Shown in pieces: positions 1 through 47,300 of a DNA stretch of 64,000 nt. The notes beneath the pieces are model-generated. The model did no database searches and was not told the origin of the DNA. It saw only the letters and a list, made by a program, of their open reading frames with translations. Origin of the DNA: Trochalopteron elliotii (taxonomy: Eukaryota > Chordata > Aves > Passeriformes > Leiothrichidae); NCBI GenBank assembly GCA_024734555.1, contig JANPWX010000653.1:838120-902119 (forward strand), in the 5' to 3' direction. A program made the position numbers and the translations under genes. Each line of letters begins with the position of its first letter. Within the stretch, counting starts at the first letter, position 1.

Positions 1-2889
1 AGACCTTTAACCAATGTTAGTCACCTTAGATCAAACTGCACAACGTCTTCCCCTCTGTGTACTGTGTGAGGAGAGTTATGCTGGTTGCTGATCCTTCCAG
101 TCCCTTTTTTTTTTTCTAATTTTTCAGGGGATTCACGTCAGATAAGACCCAGTCATCATGTGCATTTATTTCTAGCCAAAAGGGATAATTTATAGTACAA
201 TAATGCCATCTTCAGCCTACTGGGGAAGAACCAATCAACTAACCAAAAAAAAAAGCAAACCCCAAACCCAATGGAATTGAGGTTGAAATCCTGCAAACAT
301 GTACTCACTGAAAAATAATTCAATAGTACTATTCTGAATTTAAGAAAAAATTTGTGAAATTAAACTAAGTAAAACTTCATGAAAACAAACAAATTCTCAC
401 TTTTTACAAGGAGTTCCTTCATCCAAAGAAGTGGACATGTAAATAACCATTTCTTAGGAACAATTTCCCTTTTCTCTTGATTTAACACTCTTTCTTCACA
501 GATTCCTAGAAAATATGTGTTAAGCCTCAACACTCCAAAATAGAAAAGTTGATTTTATTTTTTATTTAGTTAAGATTCCTCTCCATCCAAGACAGAAAGA
601 AAACTTGAAATACATGATAAATAGATCTTCAGATTTTTTTTTCTAAATCTGTTAAAAACCAATTCTTGTATTTTCTTCATAAAAATTATTCATCTTGTGT
701 CTGTGGTATTCTTGCCCAAATTTCATGTTACTCTACACAGACATTAAATCCAGACTGTTACCCTGGATGTCTGGTGTTTGTACAGTAACCTTTGCCTCAG
801 AACAGCAAGCCTAAGATCTTAAAAATTCAAACCCCTTAATCAGAGAAACGATGACTTCTCCAACCATGTAGGTATTTATAAACCACTTTTGTTACTTCCC
901 CATTTTTCCATTCCAATTTTTTTAGAGTTCTTCTGTTGCTGTGGTACAAAATAAAGAGGGTCAGGTCAGACTGCCAGCTCATTGTCTCACACATAATGGT
1001 TCTAGCCAACACCCTTACTTCAGATATTTCTGTCAAGCCTCCCATCCCTTCACTATTACATCAGACCATCTTCCAGTAATTCATTCAAACTCTCTCACCC
1101 TCTGCCAATTTCTCCTTCTGTACTCTCTAAAAGAGTCATTTTGCTGTCTTGTGTGCTGTTTTAGACTGGAGGAAAAATGCACTGAAAACACAGGAAAATA
1201 GTCTCATTCCTCATTTCTGTGGCACAGTAGCCAAGAGGAGCAATTGCAGAGAGACACCAGATGAGCCCCAGTAGGGTTCTGCAACACACGGTTTTCCAAT
1301 TTTTTCAAATTGTCATCCATTAAAACTTTGTCTTTAGAGACCAAATACCATGAATTAAAGCCTGATGATAGGCTTGAATATCAAATATATCTTGTGAATT
1401 TCTCAGAAGCAGGTGAAGTTTCTTGCAGTGGGTCTGCAGATCACAAGACAGACCTTTTTGAGATGGGGGGGCTATTCAATTGCTCTGTGTGTACAGTACA
1501 TGTGTGGTCTGGTTGGTGCCCCAGAGATTCGAAAGGGAAAGAAAATGCATGCACAGTTGAGACAAATCCTCAAAATACAGAACAAAATATGAAACTAAAA
1601 TCACGTCTCCAACTCCAAAGGCATTCCATTGTAATTAAAGTGCCCAACTCATTTTTGAAAACAGAAGAAGCTCTCAATGAAATGTACTCTTTAAATTGAC
1701 TCACACATCCAGATTAATAGTTTTACTGGAAACTTTACAAAATAAAAGGTCTGACCTACTGTGAGTCCAGAAGAAAGGAAGTTTGCCTAGCTTTCAAGCA
1801 GCTTTTGTCAGTTTCACTAATGAACATCAGGTAATCACAACAAACTTCAATACCAGCTCCACATCTGTATTAGGCAATCATTAAAGGCATGTTTTAATGT
1901 TTCTGTTTTAAAAGGCTATAAGAAAAAAATATTTACATAATTAAATTCAATACCTAATGCTATCTTGCCCTTCCCCCAGTGGCAGTGATTGCTGTCAACC
2001 CTAGAACATTGCATGTTACAACATAAGCAGAGAGGACATTAGTAAGAAGAGCCCATGCTTTGTTTTTTAACCCATTATAAAACTGTAACACCCTACATGG
2101 AGTTAAAAACTATTTCATTCACAGAAAATAAAATAAAACTCTGTCCCCACAGGTAAAAAGAAATCTTTTCAGTAAATGGAGTTTTCAAAATATAGTTATA
2201 AAATTTTGGCATAGGTCGACTTGCATGGTTCATGACAAGAAGCTCTATGGAAAAGATGTGTAAGATGGGTAGAAAAGAGAAGAATGGGATACTTCAGCTT
2301 GTTACAGGATTAAGCTAAACGTTCAAAGGTCTCTTTATACAGAAATACAGAAAAAGATTCTACAGAGCCTGATAATAAAAAGCAATTCCTAATAGCTGGC
2401 CACAGTGCACTGAATTCCTTTTTGTTTCTTAGCAGTGGCTTGAGAGATACATTAGGTAATAGCACTGCCATGCTGCTGGATAATACCAGAATTATTAAAT
2501 TTATCAGTACAGCAATTTTACTGTTAAGAAAACTGCTAATCAAGATCCTAATGATCAAGAAGAGTTTTACCAGGAGCATAGCCAAGTTACAGTGATGCCA
2601 TAGATATCATCTCTATGCTTTAAAATCCTTTTAGTATTTCTAGGTTCATTCCACTGGGAAAAAAAAATAATCAAGATAAATCAAATTCATACAGAAACAC
2701 ACTCACTCAAATGGCACTCATTGCTTTTTTGTACAATTAAGCTTTAGTGAAAATATACATCTTAAAACAAATGAAGTACAAATGTACAAAAATCCTTGAA
2801 CTCAGATAAAAAATATATATAATACAATTTGCTACAGAGATATAAAACATTTAATATTTGCTCATCCTTTCTGATGAGCATAAAACGAT
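1..2889 (-). other. GRK4 3' UTR and downstream flank
   Basis: AT-rich sequence after the GRK4 stop with no conserved coding segment. Minus-strand AATAAA hexamers lie at 554-559, 561-566 and 165-170. Any could be the poly(A) signal, which would make the 3' UTR about 2.3 kb or more. The longest open frame here (1310-1699, plus strand) shows no recognisable domain. Confidence 0.5.
554..566 (-). promoter_or_regulatory. candidate GRK4 poly(A) signals
   Basis: Two adjacent AATAAA hexamers on the minus strand, about 2.3 kb after the GRK4 stop. No obvious GT-rich downstream element supports use, so this is only a candidate. A further hexamer lies at 165-170. Confidence 0.3.
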
Positions 2890-37424
<34,535 letters not shown>

Positions 37425-37721
37425 GGTCGGGGGCTCCTTCCCCTCAGGGCAGCCGGAGCGGGGGCCGCCCCTACAGCCTCCTTCGCCCCCTCCTCCAGCC
37501 CCGCCACCGCCGCAGCGCCAAGCCTCGGCTCATCCGGCCGCGGAGGACCTCAGCACTGCGCTCGCCTCTTCCCCATCACCCGCTGCTCGCCCCGGCACCG
37601 CGCTCCCCCTCCCCGAGGGCGGAGACGGAGAGAGGGCAGCGACCGCCCGCCCCGGCCATGGCTCCTCCGCCCGCCTAAGGCTGCCCCGCCCCTGCGCTAC
37701 CACCCCCTCACCCCCACCGGG

Positions 37722-37740
37722 ACTGCAAGTCCCAGCAGGC
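37722..37740 (+). promoter_or_regulatory. ZNF143/Staf-like site, forward
   Basis: ACTGCAAGTCCCAGCAGGC differs at three positions from the well-known promoter element ACTACAATTCCCAGCATGC bound by ZNF143/Staf. It lies within the shared promoter and is paired with an inverted copy 43 bases further on. Confidence 0.7.
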
Positions 37741-37783
37741 AGAGCGCGGTGTACGCTGAGGACACGCGCGTGGTGTCTCGCGG

Positions 37784-37802
37784 GCCTGCTGGGATATGTA
37801 GT
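37784..37802 (-). promoter_or_regulatory. ZNF143/Staf-like site, reverse
   Basis: On the minus strand it reads ACTACATATCCCAGCAGGC, three differences from the consensus. With the site at 37722-37740 it makes an imperfect 19-base inverted repeat. Confidence 0.72.
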
Positions 37803-37876
37803 GCGTAAGACCTCCCCCCGTCTCGTCCCAAAGCGGGCGGGGAGCAGACAGGAAATATCGCGGTATTTGGCAAAGT

Positions 37877-37886
37877 TCTCGCGAGA
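37877..37886. promoter_or_regulatory. TCTCGCGAGA palindrome
   Basis: A perfect 10-base CGCG palindrome. This motif is enriched in TATA-less and divergent CpG-island promoters and can drive transcription in both directions. Confidence 0.75.
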
Positions 37887-38091
37887 GGTAGCTTGGTGCC
37901 GGTGCGCGTGGGGTGGTGCTGGGCACGGCGGGTCAAAGGGTGTGCTGGGGCCGCGCTCCTCTCTTCTCTCTCTCTTCTCCCTCCTCTCCTGCGCTCTCTC
38001 CTCCGCTCCACGCCCCTCCGGTTCTCACGGAGCTGTGGAGGAGGGCAGCGGTCACGCCAAGGGGGAATTGGAGAGTTTTATGCCCCCCTTA

Positions 38092-38104
38092 GGCGCCATT
38101 TTTT
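38092..38104 (-). promoter_or_regulatory. YY1-like site
   Basis: On the plus strand GGCGCCATTTTTT, the reverse of an AAnATGGCG-type YY1 core. It sits about 100 bases before the NOP14 ATG, where YY1 sites often lie near the start of ribosome-related genes. Confidence 0.5.
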
Positions 38105-38196
38105 CTCGCCCCGTTCGCACCTCCAGTCTTGGCCCCGCACACTGAGGGCTGAGCCGCTGCTCTCCCACCGCGTCCGCACGGGCAGCCGCAGCAGAG

Positions 38197-38388
38197 ATGG
38201 GGAAGGCGGCGAAGCGGAAGAGAAAGGTGCCCTCCACAGCAAAGGGCCCCGTGAAGTCGGCGATGGCCGTGGTCAAGAGCAACCCATTTGAGGTGAAAGT
38301 CAACAGGCAGAAGTTTGACATCCTGGGCAGGAAGACCAAAAATGATGTGGGGCTACCTGGTGTCTCACGGTCGAAGGCCATTAAGAAG
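38197..38388 (+). CDS. NOP14: NOP14 exon 1 (coding part)
   Basis: Codons 1-64. MGKAAKRKRK is a likely nuclear/nucleolar signal. SNPFEVKVNRQKFDILGRKT and DVGLPGVSRSKAIKK are diagnostic of NOP14. Donor AAG|GTAAGA. Confidence 0.95.
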
Positions 38389-41300
38389 GTAAGAGGGCAT
38401 CCAAAGCAGGAAGGAAGGATGGTGTCTGTGGATGTGGGGGATATGATAAGGCTGGAGCCCTCTCAGGTGAAATAATCTCTGTTGCGCACAGGAGGAGTGG
38501 CCGGTCACCTGTGAGTGCTCAGAGGGTGATGGAGAGCTCGGGGAAAGGCTCTGGCCACTGCAACCCGCAGCGTTCAGTAGTACAGCTCTTCCTTACTGCT
38601 TGTGTGGGAATGGTTCTCTTCTCAAGTTACCCAGGTCCAGAATACAATAGCACGTGTTGTCGGCGTGTAAGTGCTGGACCAGAGGCAGTGTTCATAACAT
38701 TGGTCGGTTCTGGTGATCATAGGATGTTAAGCTTCTTGATAATGTTGTAACGTTGGTGTAGAAGTAAAAGATTGAAAGGGCACTAAGGTCGGGATGCAGT
38801 GAGAAATGTGTAGCTACAAAGAAACTACCGTTGGTCTGGAAAACAAATGTAGGTGATGTTTCTATGCACTGGTTAAATAGCTGTGTTGTCGAAGTATGTT
38901 GGGATGTAGTGGTCTGTCCCCTGCTGTCGTAAGAGTGACCATACAAGTTAAGAAAAGTCAATTTTTTATCTTCACCCCTTGTACCATTTTCAAAATGCCT
39001 CTCTTTTTTTTTCTCTATTGCCATCAGTAGCTGCCTGACCAAAATCTGTGATGCATAAGGGAGAGTGTGTCATACTATGCATCTGGGATTCCAACAGCCT
39101 GCCTTATTCTTGGGTGAAACACTAGACTTTTTAGTTGTCTGTCACTTCAGACAAACCAGCAAAGAAGTTTAATACCTCCATAGGTTAAGTTAAAGCTGAA
39201 AAAAAGTGTAATTTGGAAGTATGTCCCTGAGATTCTGTGACATGTTACATACATGCTGTTGTTGAACAGAATTTAAAGCACTTACTGAAAGGGCAAGTGC
39301 AGCAAAAGCAAGGAGATAGTTTATCATTTTATGTGTATTATGATAGGTGATGCATTAAGTAGTTATTTTTTTAATCAATAGGAGAATTAATCAAGTAATT
39401 GAGTACAAAAACAAAGCATAGAAATGCTTTTTAGTACCCAACATATTAAGAGGTAATGTTCATATACAGTGTCTCAGCTGTGTCATATGTGGTCACTGTA
39501 AGAAGTAAATAGAAGGTAGAACTGGCACAATATTAGATGAAACTTGAATTCTAGTATCATTTACAGCAGCATCTGAAAATTGTGAATGCTCAGTGAGGCT
39601 GCAGAGGTCTAGAGCCCAGCCTTTTCCTTTAATGCAGCACTTTGTGAGGTTCTGGTAATGTGAATGGCACAGTATCTTTCTGTAAGAGTCAGTTAATGTG
39701 CTTTAAATAAAAATAGATATTTCTAGAGCCTAAACACACCCAATATTTTCTTTCTTTAGAAACTATATAATATCTTCAGCATGAAATTATAAATTAGCTT
39801 TCAAATTCTGTTACTATTTGTCAAGATTTTAGAAAACTTCCTGAATGTTGTACATCACATTTTAGGATTTGGGATTTTATTTTATAATAAGGAAAAGCAT
39901 ATATTTGTCATGAATTAGGTCACTGACATTGGAAAGTAAACCTTTCTCCTTACCTGTCCCAAAAGTAGAGCACGTAGTGAGTACCTTGTGTAGGTGTGAT
40001 AAGTGTATTTTTACTGACCTGATGCTTGACCTCCCCCTGCTCAGCAGTGACAGGGCTGAATGTGAGGATCCACTCAAGGCTTTTATCTCTTAGATGAAAT
40101 GACCAAAAAAAGTTCAACTGGCTTTTGCTGTCTTTTTTTGCTTTCTTTAACATGTTACTTTTAGTTTACTAAGCTTGAGACATGTCAGAATTCTTAAGTG
40201 TAAATGCAGGGGTTTTGTATGTGATAAAATAAAGATGAGGTAACATTTTATCTTCACATGGGTGCTTGTAAGAGAACTTGATCTGAATGTATTGTATGAG
40301 CTTCCCATCTTTTTTTCATGTTATTTTTTCCTTCTCTTTCATTGCATTCTGGTAAATTATGATACGATGGCAATAGGATTATGTTGACAGGATACCATGG
40401 AGTCTTTTTCACATTGACTTTGGAAGTAGTTACTCTGTGTTCTTTTAATTTTATCCCCTTTTGTCTTTTTCCTTCTAGCGCAACCAAACATTACTGAAGG
40501 AGTATAAAGAAAGAGAGAAGACAAATGTGTTTAAAGATAAACGTTTTGGTGAATATAACACCAAAATAACTCCCGAGGAAAAGATGATCAGACGATTTGC
40601 TCTGGAAAGACAGGTAAATGATTCAAAATTAAACAAAAAAGAAAAAATAAACAAAAACCAAACACAAAACCACAAGGCACACCTGAATTTTTAAGTTGGG
40701 AGTGCCCCCTTAATAGAGGGTTTTGCAGGGTAATGCTTTGTTTTTGATTTTAGAGGTTTGGAACTTACGAAAAAGGATTTTTTTGTGGAAATAGAATTTT
40801 TTTTATTAAATCTTTTTGGTTTTGCAAGACAACTGTTTGAAGCAGAGATTTCTTTGAGCACTGACATGGAAGAAAGCTAGTTATAAGCAGATTCATTGAT
40901 TAATTTGTTTTCTTTGACTGCTTTGTTTTTGGAGTTAAATTAGGAAAAGGCTGTCACCATCAAGTATATTCAGTAGCTGAGTAGAACTCTGTAACTTGCT
41001 GACATTCTGTACTGTGAACTGAATGTGCAGTACTATCCTTTCTGCCTCATCATACCCAGTCCCCAGAATTAAGCAGTGTAATTTTTATAGGTTGAAGTCT
41101 GTTTCATTAGGCCTGAAATGCAGTAATTAAAAATTGATGTTACTGATACATAGATAAAACTTCAGCTTCCCTAGGTTTCCTGAGTTAGTCCATTTGTACA
41201 TTAGTATAAGAGAGACATGACACTCTCTCACTTAAAATGAGAGATGAAATGAATGAAAATGTTGGTCTGGCAGTGCTCTCATTCCAGTGTTAAGTTCCAG

Positions 41301-44300
41301 CAAAACACTGGAATAAGAATCTCAACTAGCACTAAAACTAAAGGCTGTGTTACTTTGTTGCCTGGGAACTAAAGATTTTTTGACATTTCATTAGTTTGTT
41401 TTACTGTTCTTAGCAAAATTATGGAAAGAAGAATATCTATAACCTTAATGAAGAAGAGGAATTGACTCACTATGGCCAATCTTTGGCAGAAATTGAAAAA
41501 CTGAATGATATTGTTGATAGTGACAGTGACACAGAAGAAAGAGGAACACTGTCAGGTAAGAAGTGCCAGCTGGTGTTTCAGTGGTAATTTTTTTACTGGT
41601 AAACATGTACATGATTTGTTCAGTGCTGTCTCTCAGTGAGGAGAATCATGTTCTTGGTTAGGATGTTTAAACCAGATTTGATTACTTCTTAGCCACACAC
41701 AGACCAGCTCTCTGGATTTTAGCAGGGGTTAAGTGGGACATACTGCTGGCAAGCTTCTTTACTCTGTGGGTTTTTCAGCATAAACAGGTACCTGGATTTT
41801 GAGCCCTTTGGCCAGAATCTTGTGTGAGTTTTCTGGTTGCTTTCTTGCATCTTTGGACCCACCTGTTCGATAAATACTGGAAAAAAACATGATCCTACCT
41901 CATACCAAGTATTTGTCAGTGTAAATTATGTGTCTGACATAATCTCTTTTCTTATGGCCATTCCCATAGGGATGGGACTAATGCATGATTGGTGCAATAG
42001 TTAAAATTTCTCCCATTCTCAAAGAATAGGCAGATACTGTCCTAACAGCAGCACTCTTGCAGTCTTGTGTGGATTTGAAAGATTTACATTCTGCTTTTTT
42101 TTTCCCTAGCTGAATTAACTGCTGCTCACTTTGGAGGGGGTGGAGGCCTCCTTCGTAAAAAAGTGTCAAGTGAGCAGCAAGATGAAGAAGAAGAAAAACC
42201 TAAGTCTAGGAAAGAGCTCATTGAAGAGATGATAGCCAAATCTAAACAAGAAAAGGTGAGTGTTTAGCCCTAAAGTGTTAGTGAGCATGATTAAGAAGCT
42301 TTCACCATTCCTGTATTCATAGAATAGAATAATAATGGCATAGAAAACAAAGGAGGAAACTGTCTGAGAGGAGTCCAAGCTCCTTGAATAAAGTCTGACT
42401 TTGTAGGCATTGTATATCTGCCATTCTTTTGTATCTCCAAATCTCCCCTTGTGGTCACACCTGTTCTCTTGTACCATTCAGCATAGCTCTATACTGCTTC
42501 TTCCACAAAGAACATTTACACCTTCAAAATGTTAAATATTTGAAATTATCAATTTGTTAAATTTTGGTTTTAAGCTATAAATGCTATGTCGTGTCCATCT
42601 GAACATAACTGCTGCATTTGTTTTTGTTTTCTTTTTCTAGCAAGAGAGGCAAACTCGGAGAGAAAGTGCCTTAGAACTGACAGAAAAACTTGACAAAGAC
42701 TGGAAGGAAATCCAAACCCTTATTGCCCACAAAACCCCAAAGTCAGAGAGAAAGGACAAAGAAGTAGAAAAGCCCAAGGTGAGGTTTTGACTAGACTGAT
42801 TTTCTTGGTCCCAGTAACTTGTAGTTTTGACTTGTAGTGGCTGAAGTATAAGGCCAAGTTCATCACTTCAGAAGAAAAATATTTGCTGCCATTCACATTG
42901 AAGAAGTGCTGCTGTGTTAGGATGGTCTGATTAGTTGGAGGAATGTAGAGTTTTGATGATTTCTGTGATTTTAAGTAGTTATTGCTTTTCTTTAGTTATC
43001 AAGTGAGAGGGAGGTTGCAGATTGAACAACACTCTTGACTACAACTTATTTGTAGGACAAATAAATTTTCTTGAAGAATTAAAATTGTTGGGAGCACTGA
43101 TTTTAATAAGGTACTTATTTTGAGTACCTTTGGAGTGTTCCTTTGATAAAACAACTTGTACTTGACAACAGACATTTCCTTGTAGAAACTGGGCTCTGTC
43201 CCTTTCAAAAAGGGAATGAAAATAATTTACTTTTGAGTAGTTATCTTATGGTCTCATGTTTTTTCTGTGATTTGTACTCTATACTAAGGGTAATAAACCT
43301 TTAAATCTAAGAATAGGCATTGTATTGAGCTTTCTCATTTTTCTTCTAGCAACGTGAATTATCTTGTAGAACATTGTGCATTTCCATTTATTGTTTTGCA
43401 GTAGAATCCAGATTTTATAACATCAGTTAATTAGTTCAGTCTTGCATTAAAACTGATCTCAAAGTACAACAGAAGATACTGGACCAAAAGTTTGTATTTT
43501 GGTGTAATGATTTTTGGTTTAAGTTGCTCTGTGGCACGTTGAAGTTCATTGAGTGTCAGCATCTCTTTTTATTTTCTTTAAGCTAGACTTCTATGTAGTG
43601 GAACTAGCAAAGCCTTATCTCATGTGAAAGTGTAAGGTGAAACTTAAATTATAAATTTATTAATTTATTAATTCTGGCTGTGTTTTGTTAATAAACAATG
43701 TTTTGAAGGGTTTTTTTAAGTAGTAAGTAATCCAGTTATTATTTAAAATACTCTTTTTAAGTTTTTCAGTTGTGAGTAACTTAAGTAAGGAAGGGGGAAA
43801 TTCCAAGAGAATTTCTCTTTGTCTTAATTCTGAGTTGAGTGCTCTTGCAGCTTGCTTTGGAAGCAGTCTTTTCCTTTTATCTTAACAGTCTTGTTTCTTA
43901 GCTGTTAGTCTGGCAGAGGGCTTGCTGCAAAGCAGAATAATGAAACATAAGATAATAAACAATTGTATAAATATTTCTTTAGCCTGATGAATATGATATG
44001 ATTGTTCGAGAACTTGGATTTGAGATGAAAGCAAAACCTTCAGAAAGGCTGAAGACAGAAGAAGAATTGGCCAAAGAGGAGCAGGCCCGACTCCAGAAGC
44101 TCGAGGTATACCATTTATGGCTGAGATTGTTTGGGGCCTGTCTTTTGGGAGTGACTGAATTCATTGCTTGACCTTAGATTGTAAGTGGCTGTACTAAACT
44201 GCAATTCGTCAGAGGGTGAATTCAGGAAATCTTCTGTTTGTGTTTGTAATCCAATATAAAAACAAAAAAAAACCCCATAGGCCTAGTATGTGACTGTGGA

Positions 44301-47300
44301 GGTTTATGAAGTGAGTCAATCTTCCTTCAATAAAAATGTAATGCTACTTTGATTTGCCTTTAAATGTTTTAAATTATTTGGAGTTGGGGGGTGTTTCTAA
44401 GTTAGGGGAGTATCATGTTGCACAGCAGTTGAATTAATACACTGGGCAAGTAATTTATTGTTTTCTTCTGCTATTGGAAGAGCCTTTCAGTGGTAGCATC
44501 TGCATAGCTTTGCTCTGCAGGGGGATAGGAATGTCTTGGGAAATGTGGCTTGCTATTTCTGTTACATGGCACACTGAGTCTTATGGGAAGAAGGAATAAT
44601 TTGGTAAATGTTTCACTCTTTTTTTCTTTCTTTTTGTTTTGCTATACTAAGAACATATTTAAGACTTTAGAGAATTCAGTACCTTGAGATTACATCAGAG
44701 CAGCTCAGTATCTAAGAGAAGAACAGAGACTTTTTTCTTTTCTTCTCTTACCATCTTAGAGTTTGATGCACAGTCTGTATCCCAAAAATCTTAGGATATG
44801 GTTGTGTTCACTACAAGCTTGTTACACCCACGCCAAACAGAGAGACACTGCAGAATCCTGAAACACTTCAGAAGCTTTTATTTTATAGTAATGATGTCCC
44901 ATAAGCAAAAAAGATAAATTTTAAAACATGAGAACACAATGCTTCTGGTTAACCCAGTTTTAAAGCCTTTTAAATAAACTAGTCCAATTGACTGTCTGCT
45001 CTTACCAGACTGTACTCCCTACAAAAAGAAAGGTATTGTCAGCTTTTGCCCCTTATTTCTCAGGTTTCTGGGTTTTTTCTTTTCACCAGCTTTTTGAGTA
45101 ATCCAAATTAACTGTTTTTTCCTTGTGTTTTCTTAGCTGTAGCATTTGAGAGATCTTCCCTTTTGGTGTGGTTACCTGATTGATGTAAATGTCTCACATC
45201 TGTGTGTGGTATTTCTTGTGAAACACAGGCAGATCGATTACGTCGAATGCGTGGAATAGATGAAGAGGCAAATAAAAAGAGACCCAGCCACATGTCAGCT
45301 GATGATCTGGCTGATGGCTTTATCCTGGATAAAGATGACAGGCGTTTATTGTCTTACAAGGTAAGATTTAAAATCTCTGAGTTTTCAGAGGTCTGTAAAG
45401 AAGATTAGGAAAAACAGTTGGCAGTTAAATGTCTGTGGAGACATTTAATCCAACCTCCTGCTCAGAGCAGGGTCAACTATGAAATCACCAGTTTACTCAG
45501 ATCCAGTCTGCTGGACAGTCTCCAAGAATGGAGGCTACTCAGAGAGATGTACACAGTCTGCCCTTATTCTGAAGAGGTTTTTATAATATCCAGGCTGAAT
45601 AAGTCCGGGTCTGCCTCTCCCCACAGAGCAGGTGCCCCAGCCCCCAGCAGTCTTGGTGGCTTTCTACTGAACTTGCTGCAGTTTATCAATACCTTTTTTG
45701 TATTTGAAGAGGTTTTTATAATATCCAGGCTGAATAAGTCCAGGTCTGCCTCTCCCCACAGAGCAGGTGCCCCAGCCCCCAGCAGTCTTGGTGGCTTTCT
45801 ACTGAACTTGCTGCAGTTTATCAATACCTTTATTGTATTTGAAGGCCCAAAACTGGATGCTGTGTGTTCTTACAAGTGTCAAGTCTCCTGACTCTATTCT
45901 GCTGTTAGAGTAGCCTTCTCTCTGCTACTGGCCTGCTGGGTTGAAGAGGAGGCTCTTTAGCATTTCTGGGTTGTTTTTTTTGGTTTTTTTTTATTTTCAC
46001 TGTATTGATACAGCTTCCACCAAATTTCAGTCAAAAGATGAGTAGATTTCTGACATATCTTTGTTTAAGGTGGTAGAGCAATATAACCTCAAAGCTGAAA
46101 TTACAGGTCACCCTGACTATGGTGCACGTGTGCAGAACACGTGCAAGGGAATTGCTGTTCTTGAAGGGGGGGATACCAGTTGTGAATGTGAATTTAAACT
46201 GATGATTAATAAAATCAGCATAGGACCAAATATGTATCTGATATGCTATTTTAACACATAGAAGAAATATATTTTTATACAAAGAATGTTTCTGAAGAAT
46301 GATGTTGAAGTCTTTTTCATATCATCTGCTGGTTTTCCTTCTGTGTGATTTCTTTTATTCCTCATATACTGCTCTTCTTCCAGTTTCTTACAGCCCCTTG
46401 AAAATACCCTATTTTTCTATATCTGTATGTATATTCTCTCCCTAATATCTTTGTTGGCTGGCACTGCTGGCATTCACTGCCTGGTCAGGGTAGCAAGGCT
46501 CAAATTCTCTTCATGCATGTTTAAGATAGCTTTGCATGGTGATTGTGGTGAGGTGCTGCCACTTTATCAGTGTTTTAACTGGCTTGTTTTCTCTGTGGAA
46601 AGGATGGAAAAATTAATATTGAAAATGAGGAGGAGGAAGAAGAGAATGAAGGAGAGGAAGAAGAAGAGGATGAAGGAGAGGAAGAGAATAATGAGGATGA
46701 AGAAGAAAGTCAGGAAGAATCTGCAAGTGAAAATGAGGAGGACGATGCTGCAGATAGCCACTCTGATCTTGAATCTGATCTTGAGAGTGAAGAAGAAGCT
46801 GCAGGGAATAAAGAAGAGAAAAAACACAAGGAAAATGAAAATGAATCACAGAGTGTGGAGAAATCAGATCCAAAGAGAGAAGCTGCCAAATCAGAGCTTC
46901 CCTATACATTTGCTGGTAAGCAAAGGACTGATCCAGAGATCCCTTGTTGTCAGGGGATTTGTAACAACCAGTCAGTTTATTTGCCCTGTAGGTCTTGCAT
47001 TCATTCGTGAAGTTTTGCTTCATAGTTGTCTTCTACTATTCAAAGAGCAGCCAGTAACTGCCCTTCTTAGTGTTCTTAGCACAACCTAATTGTGCTTGGA
47101 GAAGTAGGAAACAGATCTGTTTCATCCCAGAGCAGTTTCTGTGCCTCTGAGCACCACCAGAATTGGAAGATAAAAACGGGAGTAAAATAAAAATACCTGT
47201 GCTCCTTTCTGAAGGCAACCAGCTTATCCAATCAAAGTGCTGCTGTTTTACCTAAGAGAAGCCAAACCAGTATTTTTTGATCTATACTTACAGTTTCTCT

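Noticed and set aside
1310..1699. 129-codon plus-strand frame downstream of GRK4
   Set aside because: No domain, no splice or promoter context, and AT-rich; most likely chance within the GRK4 3' UTR.
42945..43030. Possible C/D-box snoRNA (TTGATGAT) in NOP14 intron 5
   Set aside because: No purine before the C box, no CTGA at suitable spacing and no terminal stem. Similar partial matches near 46196 and 58372 fail for the same reasons.
45418..45891. 157-codon frame with an internal repeat, resembling a repeat protein
   Set aside because: It is CR1 DNA with a 135-base duplication; the repeat length is by chance a multiple of three.
46427..47089. 220-codon plus-strand frame, Lys/Arg/Met-rich
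   Set aside because: It is the shadow frame of the Glu-rich NOP14 exon 8 and runs through splice sites on both sides.
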